A DNA stretch of 64,000 nucleotides from assembly GCA_963772955.1 (NCBI GenBank), contig CAVYZF010000009.1, positions 1,550,001 to 1,614,000 on the forward strand, written 5' to 3'. The stretch comes from Gp6-AA40 sp963772955 (GTDB taxonomy: Bacteria > Acidobacteriota > Vicinamibacteria > Vicinamibacterales > UBA2999). Shown here in pieces: positions 52,769-61,053 of this stretch. Within the stretch, counting starts at the first letter, position 1, and each line of letters opens with the position of its first letter. The notes under the pieces were generated by a model. That model was given only the letters and a program-made list of their open reading frames with translations, was not told the DNA's origin and did no database searches. Made by a program: the position numbers and the translations under genes.

Positions 52769-53263
52769 TCAGTCGGTGAAGACTGTCAGCTTGCGGAACT
52801 GAATCAACCACTTGCCATCGCGCTTGACGAGCCGGTCCTCGGAGCGGCCCATCGCGGCCGCGATCATCCTGCCGTCCTTATCGCGGCGAACCGTCTGCCA
52901 GTACGACTGGTGCAGTGCCTCGCCGGGTTTCGGGAACGTGATGCGCACACTGCTGATCACGTGGTACAGGTTCGAAGGCGGCAATCCCTTCGCCTTGTTG
53001 TCGTCGCGCCGCTGAATGAGGCTCGTGACAATCTTGCGGATCTCCTCGTGCCCCTTGCTGATGTTGCCATTCGAATCGATGACAGCATCCTTCGTGAATA
53101 CGGCGACGTAGCCGTCCGCATCGAGGGAATCTACCGCCCACACATAGCGCGCCATCACGTCCTCGACGGCGATGCGGTCTTCGTAGGTGCCCAGATTCTC
53201 CTGGGCAGTGACAAGCGCGGGTGCGATGAGCAGCGCGATAAGAGTGGCGTGAGGCAGTCGCAT
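52769..53263 (-). CDS. Secreted SnoaL-like (NTF2-fold) protein
   Basis: A 164-residue protein. The signal peptide MRLPHATLIALLIAPALVTA sets the start at 53263. The mature part is a single NTF2/SnoaL-like cone: IAVEDVMARYVWAVDSLDADGYVAVFTKDAV split over helices 1-3, then GHEEIRKIVTSLIQ and a beta sheet ending RDGKWLIQFRKLTVF. The DAVID-like Asp and Tyr-Trp positions are those of bacterial SnoaL_4 proteins, which may be enzymes or binding modules. It follows the PAL-like lyase gene by 10 bases on the minus strand and is probably co-transcribed with it. Confidence 0.85.
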   Translation of the reverse strand: MRLPHATLIALLIAPALVTAQENLGTYEDRIAVEDVMARYVWAVDSLDADGYVAVFTKDAVIDSNGNISKGHEEIRKIVTSLIQRRDDNKAKGLPPSNLYHVISSVRITFPKPGEALHQSYWQTVRRDKDGRMIAAAMGRSEDRLVKRDGKWLIQFRKLTVFTD

Positions 53264-53273
53264 ATCTATTGCG

Positions 53274-54569
53274 TCACTTCCACGCGACGCGGAGCGGCTT
53301 GCCGATGAGCATCGCCGGATTGGCACCCTTGCGCGGACTGAACTTCTGCGCCCCACCGTTATCGACTTCGGCGACGTAGACGTTGCCCTCCTGATCGACG
53401 CTGAAGCCGTGCACACCCCACATTCCGCCGGGGAAGTCACCCCACGTGCCCCACGAGAACATGAAATTTCCGTCGAGGTCGTACTTCAGCATCCTGTTGG
53501 TGCCGCGATCGGCCGCCCACAGGTAACCGTCGCTGAAGATGTGGAACAGGTGAATATCGGCCGGCGCCGCGCCGAACGACCACTCGCGGAGGAACTTGCC
53601 ATTCTCGTCGAACACCTGCGCGCGGCGATTGCCACGGTCGTTGACGAACACCTGCCGCGTCTTCGGATCGACGGCGACGCCGTGCACGTTGTTGAAGTAG
53701 CCCGGCCGCGTCTCTTTCCCGGCCTCGCCCTTCTGTCCCCACGCCGTCAGGTATTTGCCGTCCTTGTCGAACTTCACGACCCGTGTGCCGTTGTAGCCGT
53801 CGGCGACGATGAAGCTGCCGTCGGGGAACCAGTCCATGAACGTCGGCCGGTTGAAGTGCTTCTCATCGGCGCCCGGCTCACCGTAGGTGCCGATCGTCAT
53901 CACCTTTGTCTTGCCGTCGTTGGTGAACTTGTAGACAACGTGCTTGTGGTCGTCGACGATCCAGACGTGTTTTTGCGGATCGTACGGGCTGATCGCCACG
54001 AAGTGCGGCCGCTGGAGTATCGAGTCGTACTGATTCCACGAGTCGATCAGGTTGCCCTGGCCGTCGAAGATCATGATGCAGTGCTCCCACCGCGCGTCGA
54101 CGCCGAACTTGTTGCCGGCCTTCTCCCATGCCTGCATGCCGCCTTCAGCCGGTTGACCCGTTCCACCATTTCCCGGAGGGCTCGCCGTCGTGGCATCACG
54201 CCATGGCAGGCGTCCGATCGGAAACACGAGACCGGGCCCGAGTTCCGTCAGGCGCATGGCTTTGGGGCGGCCGAGATTCGGCAGCTCTCCTCGCTGAAGG
54301 ACAAAGATCCGGTTCGGGCTCTCCGCGAAGACGCTCTGGCCGGCGCCGAACGTCCATCCTTCGTGGCCTTTGATCGTGGCGAGATCCTTCGGCCAGTCCG
54401 CGACGACGTCGTAGGCGCCGAAGATGTCCTGGCCTCCTTTCTCACTCGGCACCGCCGCGAACCGTGTCGCGCTCGCGCCCTGGCCGGCGACCGTCTGGCC
54501 GTTCGCCAGATACGAGATCGCGACCGCCGCGGTGACACCCAGCACAAACATGGAAAGACGTCCGCTCAT
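53274..54569 (-). CDS. Secreted PAL-like NHL-propeller lyase 2
   Basis: An intact 431-residue exported protein (AGGAGG six bases upstream; signal MSGRLSMFVLGVTAAVAISY). The propeller starts near residue 150. VWIVDDHKHVVYKFT (H210), HFNRPTFMDWFPDGSFIVADGY (motif continues with Y259), YFNNVHGVAVD (H296), VFVNDRGNRRAQVFD and MWGVHGFSVD (H387) follow the order of the three zinc His, the ADGY tyrosine and a DRxNxR arginine of animal PAL. The Y259-H296 and H296-H387 distances also fit. PAL cleaves alpha-hydroxyglycine amides to amide plus glyoxylate. Substrate here unknown. A paralog lies at 35647. Confidence 0.86.
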   Translation of the reverse strand: MSGRLSMFVLGVTAAVAISYLANGQTVAGQGASATRFAAVPSEKGGQDIFGAYDVVADWPKDLATIKGHEGWTFGAGQSVFAESPNRIFVLQRGELPNLGRPKAMRLTELGPGLVFPIGRLPWRDATTASPPGNGGTGQPAEGGMQAWEKAGNKFGVDARWEHCIMIFDGQGNLIDSWNQYDSILQRPHFVAISPYDPQKHVWIVDDHKHVVYKFTNDGKTKVMTIGTYGEPGADEKHFNRPTFMDWFPDGSFIVADGYNGTRVVKFDKDGKYLTAWGQKGEAGKETRPGYFNNVHGVAVDPKTRQVFVNDRGNRRAQVFDENGKFLREWSFGAAPADIHLFHIFSDGYLWAADRGTNRMLKYDLDGNFMFSWGTWGDFPGGMWGVHGFSVDQEGNVYVAEVDNGGAQKFSPRKGANPAMLIGKPLRVAWK

Positions 54570-54597
54570 ATGAGTCCTCCTACGCGGGTCGATATTA

Positions 54598-55206
54598 CTA
54601 TTGCGTCCGTTCGAGGAAGGAGTAGTAAGTGCTCGTACCAACGATGTGGCCATCGATCGCTTTCATCACGTCTGCGCGCGTTGCGTCTGCCGGGAGCGTC
54701 AGCATCTGGTCGAGCGAGTACAACTTGAATTGATAGTGGAGCGGACCCACACCGGCGGGAGCGCACGGCGGTCGATAGCCTACGATGCCGCGTCCGCCGG
54801 CAACCTGATGGCTGCCATCCGGCAGCGTTGCACCAACGGGCACTGAGGCCTTGATGTCTGTTGCTGTGGCGGGGATGTTCCAGAGCACCCAGAACATCTC
54901 TTCAGTGATCCCTTTGGCCGGATGATTGTCGGGACCATTTACCATCAGCGTGAAGCTCGCGGTCTCTTTGGGAACGTTCGTCCACTGAAGCGGCGGAGAC
55001 CCTGGACTGACGCCGTCTGCGTAGCACGTGAACTGCAGCGGGAGACTCGCTCCGTCACGAAAGGCTGGACTCGTGAGACGGAGCCTCGGTGGCTGAGGCG
55101 TACGAGCGCCTGCCTGCGGCGTCTGCTGCTGCGTCTGTGCCGTGACGATGACTGCACCGAATGCGAGGATGAAACCAGCCAGGGACACTGCCCGCGATAC
55201 GACCAT
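54598..55206 (-). CDS. Secreted PEBP/YbhB-type Raf-kinase-inhibitor-like protein
   Basis: A 202-residue protein with signal peptide (VSLAGFILAFGAVIVTAQ) and a single PEBP domain: LRLTSPAFRDGASLPLQFTC, YADGVSPGSPPLQWTNVPKE, SFTLMVNGPDNHP, FWVLWNIPATATDI, and GYRPPCAPAGVGPLHYQFKLY, whose PPCAPAG-HxYxF element lines the ligand pocket. Bacterial members are of unclear function. It is upstream of the PAL-like gene on the same strand, separated by about 28 bases, so the trio PEBP, PAL-like, SnoaL-like may form one operon. Confidence 0.9.
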   Translation of the reverse strand: MVVSRAVSLAGFILAFGAVIVTAQTQQQTPQAGARTPQPPRLRLTSPAFRDGASLPLQFTCYADGVSPGSPPLQWTNVPKETASFTLMVNGPDNHPAKGITEEMFWVLWNIPATATDIKASVPVGATLPDGSHQVAGGRGIVGYRPPCAPAGVGPLHYQFKLYSLDQMLTLPADATRADVMKAIDGHIVGTSTYYSFLERTQ

Positions 55207-55347
55207 GTCTCCTCCTTCGCGTAAGGGGTGGCTGTTGTGGGCCGGGACTGTACCACACGTGACATGCCTGTTTGACAGTCGGAGCCTTGTGCTCTACGCT
55301 CCGGTTCGCCAATCCGAAACGTACATCAAAAGTTGAGGCGACGACCT

Positions 55348-56415
55348 ATGCGTACATCTCTTCTTTTCGCCGCTCTCGTGCTCGCGCTCACGGCCGCTCA
55401 GGGCGGCACTGGCGTGGCTCAGGGTGGGGCGCCCCAGGGTGCTGGTGATCCCGTCAACGGCAAGGCTGTTTTCGCCTTCGGAAACACCTCATGCACGAAC
55501 TGCCACGGTCTCGAGGGGCAGGGAGGCTGGGGACCAGATCTCGCTGGCCGGCGAATTACCTATGACCAGGCCGTTGCGGCCATCCGGAATCCTACGTGGC
55601 GGATGCCTGCGTTTGTGCCCAGTCAACTGAGCGACAAGGAAATTCAGGACATGGTCGCCTACTGGAACACCTTGCCAGTGGCTACGGCAATCGGGAAGTG
55701 GCGAAACGAAGCGCCCGCCGACGGACCACGTGCCCAGCAGATGGCCGTGAACATCATCGGTTGCGGCCAATGTCACGGCGCCACGATGAGCACGCCGCGT
55801 CACGGCGCCGCGGCGATGAGCGCGGACTTCGAGTGGTTCAAGAAGCAGGTCTACAACCACGCCACTGTCATGCCGGATCAGTGGAAGCAACTCGATGGCG
55901 AAGGGCCTCCATCGACGCGCGGTCGAGTACGGATGGGCAATTTCTCGCCGAAACGATTGCCGGAGTCGCAATTGCAGGAAATCTGGACGTGGATGAACGA
56001 TCTCGGAATCGTGGTGCCGATCGTGGCGCGACTCACCAGCGGGGCCACGTCAGCAACCGGGACCACCTACACGCTCAACGTTGAGAACGAGGGGCTCAAA
56101 GGCAAGGGCGTGGCCGCAGAGGACGTCACGATCTCGGTTGTCCTGCCGGCGGGCACCAAGGCCGTGTCGGCAACAGGCACCGGCTATCAGGGCACCAGCA
56201 GAGACGAGAAGGCGAACGCCGACGTGGCCGTGTGGCGCCTCCCCAGGCTGGTGGCGGATGAACATCAGGACCTGACGATTACCCTCTCGGGAACTCCAGC
56301 GGGCGACGCCGTTCCAAGAGGAACAGTGGCGTACGCGAAACCCACCGCCAAGGCGGACGCAGTTGTGAACTTTGCTCTGCAACGGCCGGGTGGGCGCGGA
56401 AGAGGAGGACAGTAG
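55348..56415 (+). CDS. Secreted di-heme cytochrome c with C-terminal beta domain
   Basis: A 355-residue exported protein. Signal MRTSLLFAALVLALTAAQGG. Heme motifs are C49-T-N-C-H53 and C139-G-Q-C-H143, with M86 in WRMPAFVPSQLSD as a likely axial ligand of the first. Residues 195-235 contain PESQLQEIWTWMNDLGIVVP. The last 120 residues form a DUF11-like beta sandwich (TTYTLNVENEGLKGKGV, VTISVVLPAGTKAVS) ending in a Gly/Arg-rich tail. It starts the second cassette and could accept electrons from its enzymes. The next gene starts about 107 bases on. Confidence 0.88.
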   Translation: MRTSLLFAALVLALTAAQGGTGVAQGGAPQGAGDPVNGKAVFAFGNTSCTNCHGLEGQGGWGPDLAGRRITYDQAVAAIRNPTWRMPAFVPSQLSDKEIQDMVAYWNTLPVATAIGKWRNEAPADGPRAQQMAVNIIGCGQCHGATMSTPRHGAAAMSADFEWFKKQVYNHATVMPDQWKQLDGEGPPSTRGRVRMGNFSPKRLPESQLQEIWTWMNDLGIVVPIVARLTSGATSATGTTYTLNVENEGLKGKGVAAEDVTISVVLPAGTKAVSATGTGYQGTSRDEKANADVAVWRLPRLVADEHQDLTITLSGTPAGDAVPRGTVAYAKPTAKADAVVNFALQRPGGRGRGGQ

Positions 56416-56522
56416 ATCCGACGCTGCCGAAGCACTGCCACGGTGCGAATTGACGCACTGTGGTCGTGAACGTAAGATGCCGCGTACTGCATCGGTGCGT
56501 AGGCCTGAGGAGACCGCGAAGC

Positions 56523-57410
56523 GTGCGAAAGTTCCTTCTGGCTCTGACTGTAATCGCGGCTGGGCAATCGATCCTGGCACAGTCCGATATCTCCGGGCTG
56601 TGGCGACCTCAGCCTCGTAATCAGGATGGAAGCGGGATGATCGGCGACTACGCCGGCGTTCCCGTCAGCGATGCCGGTCGTTGGCGGGCCGAGAGCTGGT
56701 CGCCTGACGACTACGACCTCGCGGAGTACGCGTGTCGCCCCCATGCGTGGGACTATTCGCTCGAAGGTCCTCTTTCGCAGATGCGGATGTGGGCCGACGT
56801 GGATCACGCGACGCAGAAGGTCATCGCCTACAACGGTCACCTCAATCAGCAGGAGCAGGAGACGACCATCTGGATGGATGGCAGGCCGCATCCTCCTGCG
56901 AACGCTCTGCACACGTGGAGTGGGTTCACCACCGGGGAATGGGAAGGGGACGTGCTCGTGACGACGACCACGCACCTCAAGGAAACATACATTCGCCGAT
57001 CCGGTCTCATGCGCAGCGACCGCTCGATCGTCCGCACCAGATGGCGGCGCATGGGGGACTACCTGCAGGCCACGTCGATTCTGTACGACCCCGTCTTGAT
57101 GGCGGAGCCGTATATCCGTACCACCATGACGTGGGTCGAGGATCCCACGCTCGTGGTCGCGCCCTATCCATGTGAAGAGGCAACCGAGGTGGCTGTGCCG
57201 AGAGGGGAAGTGCGGCACTTTCTTCCAGGCCAGAGCCTGCTGCCTGGGTTGAACAAGGAACTCACGGATCGCTTCAACACACCGTACGAGGCAAGACTCG
57301 GTGGTTCGGAAACGATGTTTCCGGAATACATCGCCAAGATGAAGACGTTTCCTCGGCGTGAGGGGCTGAAACGGGGTGATCTGGGCCGTGGGGGTGGCGG
57401 AGGAAATTGA
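56523..57410 (+). CDS. Secreted cassette protein, family B (second copy)
   Basis: A 295-residue exported protein with GTG start (GAGGAG about ten bases upstream; signal VRKFLLALTVIAAGQSILA). Landmarks: DISGLWRPQPRNQDGSGMIG, PVSDAGRWRAESWSPDDY, YACRPHAWDYSLEGPLSQMR, TIWMDGRPHPPANALHTW, GEWEGDVLVTTTTHLKE, YIRRSGLMRSDRS and MFPEYIAKM. These match the 46295 protein in order. The C-terminus is Gly-rich. Its stop overlaps the TTG start of the MBL gene. No function is known. Confidence 0.85.
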   Translation: MRKFLLALTVIAAGQSILAQSDISGLWRPQPRNQDGSGMIGDYAGVPVSDAGRWRAESWSPDDYDLAEYACRPHAWDYSLEGPLSQMRMWADVDHATQKVIAYNGHLNQQEQETTIWMDGRPHPPANALHTWSGFTTGEWEGDVLVTTTTHLKETYIRRSGLMRSDRSIVRTRWRRMGDYLQATSILYDPVLMAEPYIRTTMTWVEDPTLVVAPYPCEEATEVAVPRGEVRHFLPGQSLLPGLNKELTDRFNTPYEARLGGSETMFPEYIAKMKTFPRREGLKRGDLGRGGGGGN

Positions 57411-58475
57411 AGCCGCGTCTTCGCCGTCGCCCGTACGCGCCATCGATCGTGTTCGTCTGCCTGCCGCTGGCCTTCGCGGTTGCGCTGGTGCTCCATAGCG
57501 AGCGTGTCTACACACAGGCGGCGGCCCAGGGGACTGCGCGTCGACCCGTCTGGCCGCCGAAACTCGAAGAGCCTGCGCCGGGCGAGGTAGAGGTCCTCCC
57601 CGTGCGCGATCACGTGTCGGTGATCATGGGTGCCGGTGGCAACGTCACTGTCCAGACCGGTGAGCAAGGCATTCTGCTGGTAGACACCGGCATTGCCTCG
57701 ATGAGCGAGAAAGTGTGGGCGGCCGTCCAGAGCATCGCTCCGCCACGCAAGGTGCTCCGCTACGTGATCAACACCACGGAGCAACCGGAGCACACCGGAG
57801 GCAACGCGTTCATTGCCGCAAAAGGCGAGACCGTCCCGCTCCGCGATGCGGGTTACACGGCGGGTCCGCAAGGCACCATCCAATACAACCGGGCTTCGGT
57901 GGTCTCGCACCAGAACGTGCTGAACCGGATGTCGGCGCCGACCGGACAGAAAGCCCCGACGCCTGCCGAGGCATGGCCGGACAACACCTACGCCATCGAT
58001 CAGAAACGGTTCTACTTCAACGACGAGCCGGTCGTCATGATGAACTTCCCCGGGAATACCGATGGCAACACCATCGTCTTCTTCCGGAAGTCCGACGTGA
58101 TCAGCACGGGCGATCTCATCGATCTGACCCGTTATCCGCTCATCGATCTCAAGGCTGGTGGCAGTATCCAGGCCTTCGTCACTAGCTTGAACAAGTTGAT
58201 CGATCTGTGCGTGCCCGAGTCGCACGGCGCCGGTGGCACGCTTGATCGTTCCGGGTCACGGGCGCATTGCCGATCACGCCGAAGTCGCGTACTACCGCGA
58301 CATGATGTACATCGTTCGCGACCGTATCCAGGACATGATCTCCAAAGGGATGACGCTGGCGCAGGTGAAAGCTGCCCGTCCAACACGCGACTACGACGCC
58401 CGCTATGGCAGTACCACCGGCTCCTGGACGACGGACATGTTCGTCGAGGCGGCGTATCAGAGTCTGCGCAAGTGA
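57407..58475 (+). CDS. Secreted metallo-beta-lactamase-fold protein 2 with degenerate metal site (one frame break)
   Basis: About 355 residues with one surplus base near 58,240. TTG start overlapping the preceding stop, with GGAGG just upstream; signal APSIVFVCLPLAFAVALVLH. Fold markers: SVIMGAGGNVTVQTGEQGIL, LLVDTGIASM, NTTEQPEHTGGN, NFPGNTDGNTIVFF, STGDLIDLTRYPLI and LIVPGHGRI. The HxHxDH motif is T124-E-Q126-P-E128-H129, and the later His of the HTDGD motif is N217. At least three classical zinc ligands are lost, more than in the 44520 paralog. A family A gene follows with TGATG overlap. Confidence 0.83.
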
Positions 58476-59254
58476 TGCGCGTCACAGCCCTTGCCCTCGT
58501 CGTGGGTCTTGTCGTGGTCGGCGATGCGCGCGCGCAGGGACAGGGTCGCGGCCGTGGCGCCCCTGCCGGACCACCGCCGACGGCTCGTGCTTCGGCGCCC
58601 AAGGATTTCACCGGCTCCTGGGTATCGATCGTCACCGAGCACTGGCATCTCCGAATGCTGGTGCCACCCAAAGGTGACTACAGCATGCTGTCGCTGAGCC
58701 CGGAGGCGCGCAAGATCGCCGACTCATGGGATCTCGCCAAGGCCAAGGCGGAGCCCGATCAGTGCAAGGCTTATGGTCCTCCCGCATTGATGCGCGTGCC
58801 GGGTCGTCTCAACATTCGCTGGGCGGACGACAACACGCTCCAACTCGACACCGATTCCGGTACGCAGACACGAACCTTCAAGTTCGGCGCTCCTGCGCCG
58901 CAGGGACAGGCACCGCAACTGCAAGGTTACTCGTCGGCGTCCTGGGAGTTTCTGGGCACACGCGGCCGTGGTGGCGCCGTGCCGAAGGGGACGGGCCAGC
59001 TGCGCGTGCGGACGACGCACATGACCGGCGGCTACCTGCGGCGGAATGGCGTTCCGTACAGCGAGGACGCTGCGCTCGACGAGTACTTCGACACGTTCAC
59101 TGAACCCAATGGCGATACGTGGCTCGTCGTGACGGCGATCGTGACCGACCCGCGCTACCTGACGCAGCCCTTCACGTCCACGGTCCCCTTCAAGAAAATC
59201 CCCGACCGCCAGGGATGGGATCCCACACCCTGTAAGGCGGACGAAGCTCGCTGA
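58475..59254 (+). CDS. Secreted cassette protein, family A (second copy)
   Basis: A 259-residue exported protein; signal MRVTALALVVGLVVVGDARA, then a short Gly/Arg/Ala-rich spacer. Landmarks: KDFTGSWVSIVTEHWHLRM, CKAYGPPALMRVPGRLNIRW, DNTLQLDTDSGTQTR, RTTHMTGGYLRRNGVPYS, DEYFDTFTEPNGDTWLVV and WDPTPC. The broken copy at 45554 follows the same order. It is intact here, which shows the true frame of the family. Coupled to the MBL gene upstream; the amidohydrolase gene begins 13 bases further on. Confidence 0.85.
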   Translation: MRVTALALVVGLVVVGDARAQGQGRGRGAPAGPPPTARASAPKDFTGSWVSIVTEHWHLRMLVPPKGDYSMLSLSPEARKIADSWDLAKAKAEPDQCKAYGPPALMRVPGRLNIRWADDNTLQLDTDSGTQTRTFKFGAPAPQGQAPQLQGYSSASWEFLGTRGRGGAVPKGTGQLRVRTTHMTGGYLRRNGVPYSEDAALDEYFDTFTEPNGDTWLVVTAIVTDPRYLTQPFTSTVPFKKIPDRQGWDPTPCKADEAR

Positions 59255-59267
59255 ACGTGGAGGCGCG

Positions 59268-60965
59268 ATGCTACGGGGGATACGGCAACGCGTTGTCGTC
59301 GCGACGGTCCTGGCGGGTGCTACTGCTTCGGTGCTCTCTGCACAGCAGCCCGCCGTCACGCAAGGCTCCGGCTCGGCAAGCCCGGCACCAGACACGGTCC
59401 TGTTCAACGGCAAGATCATCACGGTTGACGATCGCTTCAGCATCGCGCAGGCAGTAGCCATTCGCGCCGAACGTATCTCCGCGGTCGGCACGAATGAGGA
59501 GATCACGAAGCTGGCCGGGCCGAATACCCGCCGCGTCGATCTTCGCGGCCGCACCGTCACCCCGGGATTCATCGACAACCACGCGCACTACATGGAGGAG
59601 GGCGTCCTCTGGAGCGTGGAGCTGCGGCTCGACGGCATCGAGACGCGAAAGCAAGCCATCGAGATGATCCGGGCGAAGGCGAAGTCGCTCGCTCCCGGAG
59701 AGTGGGTATACACGTTAGGCGGCTGGTCGCCAGATCAGTTCACCGACGACAAGCGCCCCTTCACGCGCGCCGAGCTCGATGCGATCGTCTCCGATCGTCC
59801 GGTGCTTTTACAGTTCACGCGCTCGGAGACGTACCTCAATAGCCGCGCAGTCGAAGTGATTGGGCTCGAGAAGATGACCGAGCCGTGGATCAGGCGCGAC
59901 GCGAGCGGCAAGCCTACCGGTGTGGTCGATGCTGGTGGCGCCAACCGGGTCTCGGGTGTCATCCCGAAGCCGAGCACCGAGATGGTGGAGAAGAACAGCC
60001 TGTTGATGATTCGCGAGCTGAATGCATCGGGGCTGACGGCGTCGGGCGGGTCGTGTCCAGCGGCCGTGCTGCCGATCTTCCGGACGATGGCGCGCGAGGG
60101 ACGGCTCAACAAGCGGTTCTTCTGCCTCCTGTCGGCGCCAATGGGCAACAACGCGGACACGGTGACGAAGAACCTGCCGCGCATCGCGGAGCTCAGGAGC
60201 CAGTTGTTCCGGGGCGATCTCTGGATCGATCACTTCGCGTACGGCGAGGCGAACTTCACCCCTGCGCACGACAACATGGTCAACGCCGGCGGCAAGCAGC
60301 GGCCGGAGAACCTCGAGCAGTGGGGCCGCGTCGCGCGCGAGCTCGCGAAGGCGGGCTTGCCGATGCACGCGCACACGACGCTCGAGAATTCCTTCGACGG
60401 TTTCCTCGATCAGATCGAGCGCATCAACACGGAGTTCCCGGTGCGGAACCTCCGATGGTCGCTCATTCACGGCGAGCAGTTGACGGCGGCCCATCTGGAG
60501 CGCATGCGCAATCTGGGTATCCACGCGGCCATCCAGCCACGCGCCACCATCATGGGCGCCATCTTCAACCGCGTACACGGCGATCGCTCCTACGACATGC
60601 CGCCGCTGCGCACGATTCAGGAGAGCGGCGTAGCGTGGGGCTTTGGCACGGACACCTTCGAGGTGAACCAGTACCGTCCGTTCACGACGCTCTACTTCGC
60701 CGTGACGGGCAGGATGGTTGGTGGCGCCGTGGTGAACCGTCAGCCGATCAGCCGCGAGCACGCGCTCATCGCCCACACGAAGGGAAGCGCGTTCACGATC
60801 CTGCAGGAAGGCAACATGGGATCGATCCAGCCCGGCAAGCTGGCCGATCTGGTGGTGCTCGACCGCGATTACCTGACTATTCCTGCGGAGCAGATCAAGG
60901 ACATCCGACCGGTCATGACGATGGTTGGTGGCCGCGTCGTGCACGACACGACGTCGACTCGGTAA
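59268..60965 (+). CDS. Secreted amidohydrolase (Amidohydro_3, YtcJ/NfdA type)
   Basis: A 565-residue exported enzyme. Signal RQRVVVATVLAGATASVLSA. The composite sandwich-barrel reads DTVLFNGKIITVDDRFSIAQ, TPGFIDNHAHYMEEG (HxH metal ligands), the His in LPMHAHTTLENS, SLIHGEQLTAAHLERM and the Asp in FGTDTFEVNQYRP. The terminal IQPGKLADLVVLDRDY is typical of this group. Relatives deformylate or hydrolyse exo-amides such as N-substituted formamides. With the preceding cassette and following receptor it suggests uptake-linked amide degradation; this is inference. Confidence 0.9.
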   Translation: MLRGIRQRVVVATVLAGATASVLSAQQPAVTQGSGSASPAPDTVLFNGKIITVDDRFSIAQAVAIRAERISAVGTNEEITKLAGPNTRRVDLRGRTVTPGFIDNHAHYMEEGVLWSVELRLDGIETRKQAIEMIRAKAKSLAPGEWVYTLGGWSPDQFTDDKRPFTRAELDAIVSDRPVLLQFTRSETYLNSRAVEVIGLEKMTEPWIRRDASGKPTGVVDAGGANRVSGVIPKPSTEMVEKNSLLMIRELNASGLTASGGSCPAAVLPIFRTMAREGRLNKRFFCLLSAPMGNNADTVTKNLPRIAELRSQLFRGDLWIDHFAYGEANFTPAHDNMVNAGGKQRPENLEQWGRVARELAKAGLPMHAHTTLENSFDGFLDQIERINTEFPVRNLRWSLIHGEQLTAAHLERMRNLGIHAAIQPRATIMGAIFNRVHGDRSYDMPPLRTIQESGVAWGFGTDTFEVNQYRPFTTLYFAVTGRMVGGAVVNRQPISREHALIAHTKGSAFTILQEGNMGSIQPGKLADLVVLDRDYLTIPAEQIKDIRPVMTMVGGRVVHDTTSTR

Positions 60966-61053
60966 AGGTCACGAACAATGGGAGGGAGGATCGGTTAGCA
61001 CACGAGTCATTCGAACGGTCCCTGGGTCCACGGTGATGTGAGGAGGGTGTTCC

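Noticed and set aside
53409..54728. Plus-strand frame of 439 codons opposite the PAL-like lyase
   Set aside because: Covers an intact well-supported gene and gives a low-complexity protein; shadow.
59808..60944. Minus-strand frame of 378 codons opposite the amidohydrolase
   Set aside because: Arg/His-rich translation; the plus strand holds the metal-ligand motifs.
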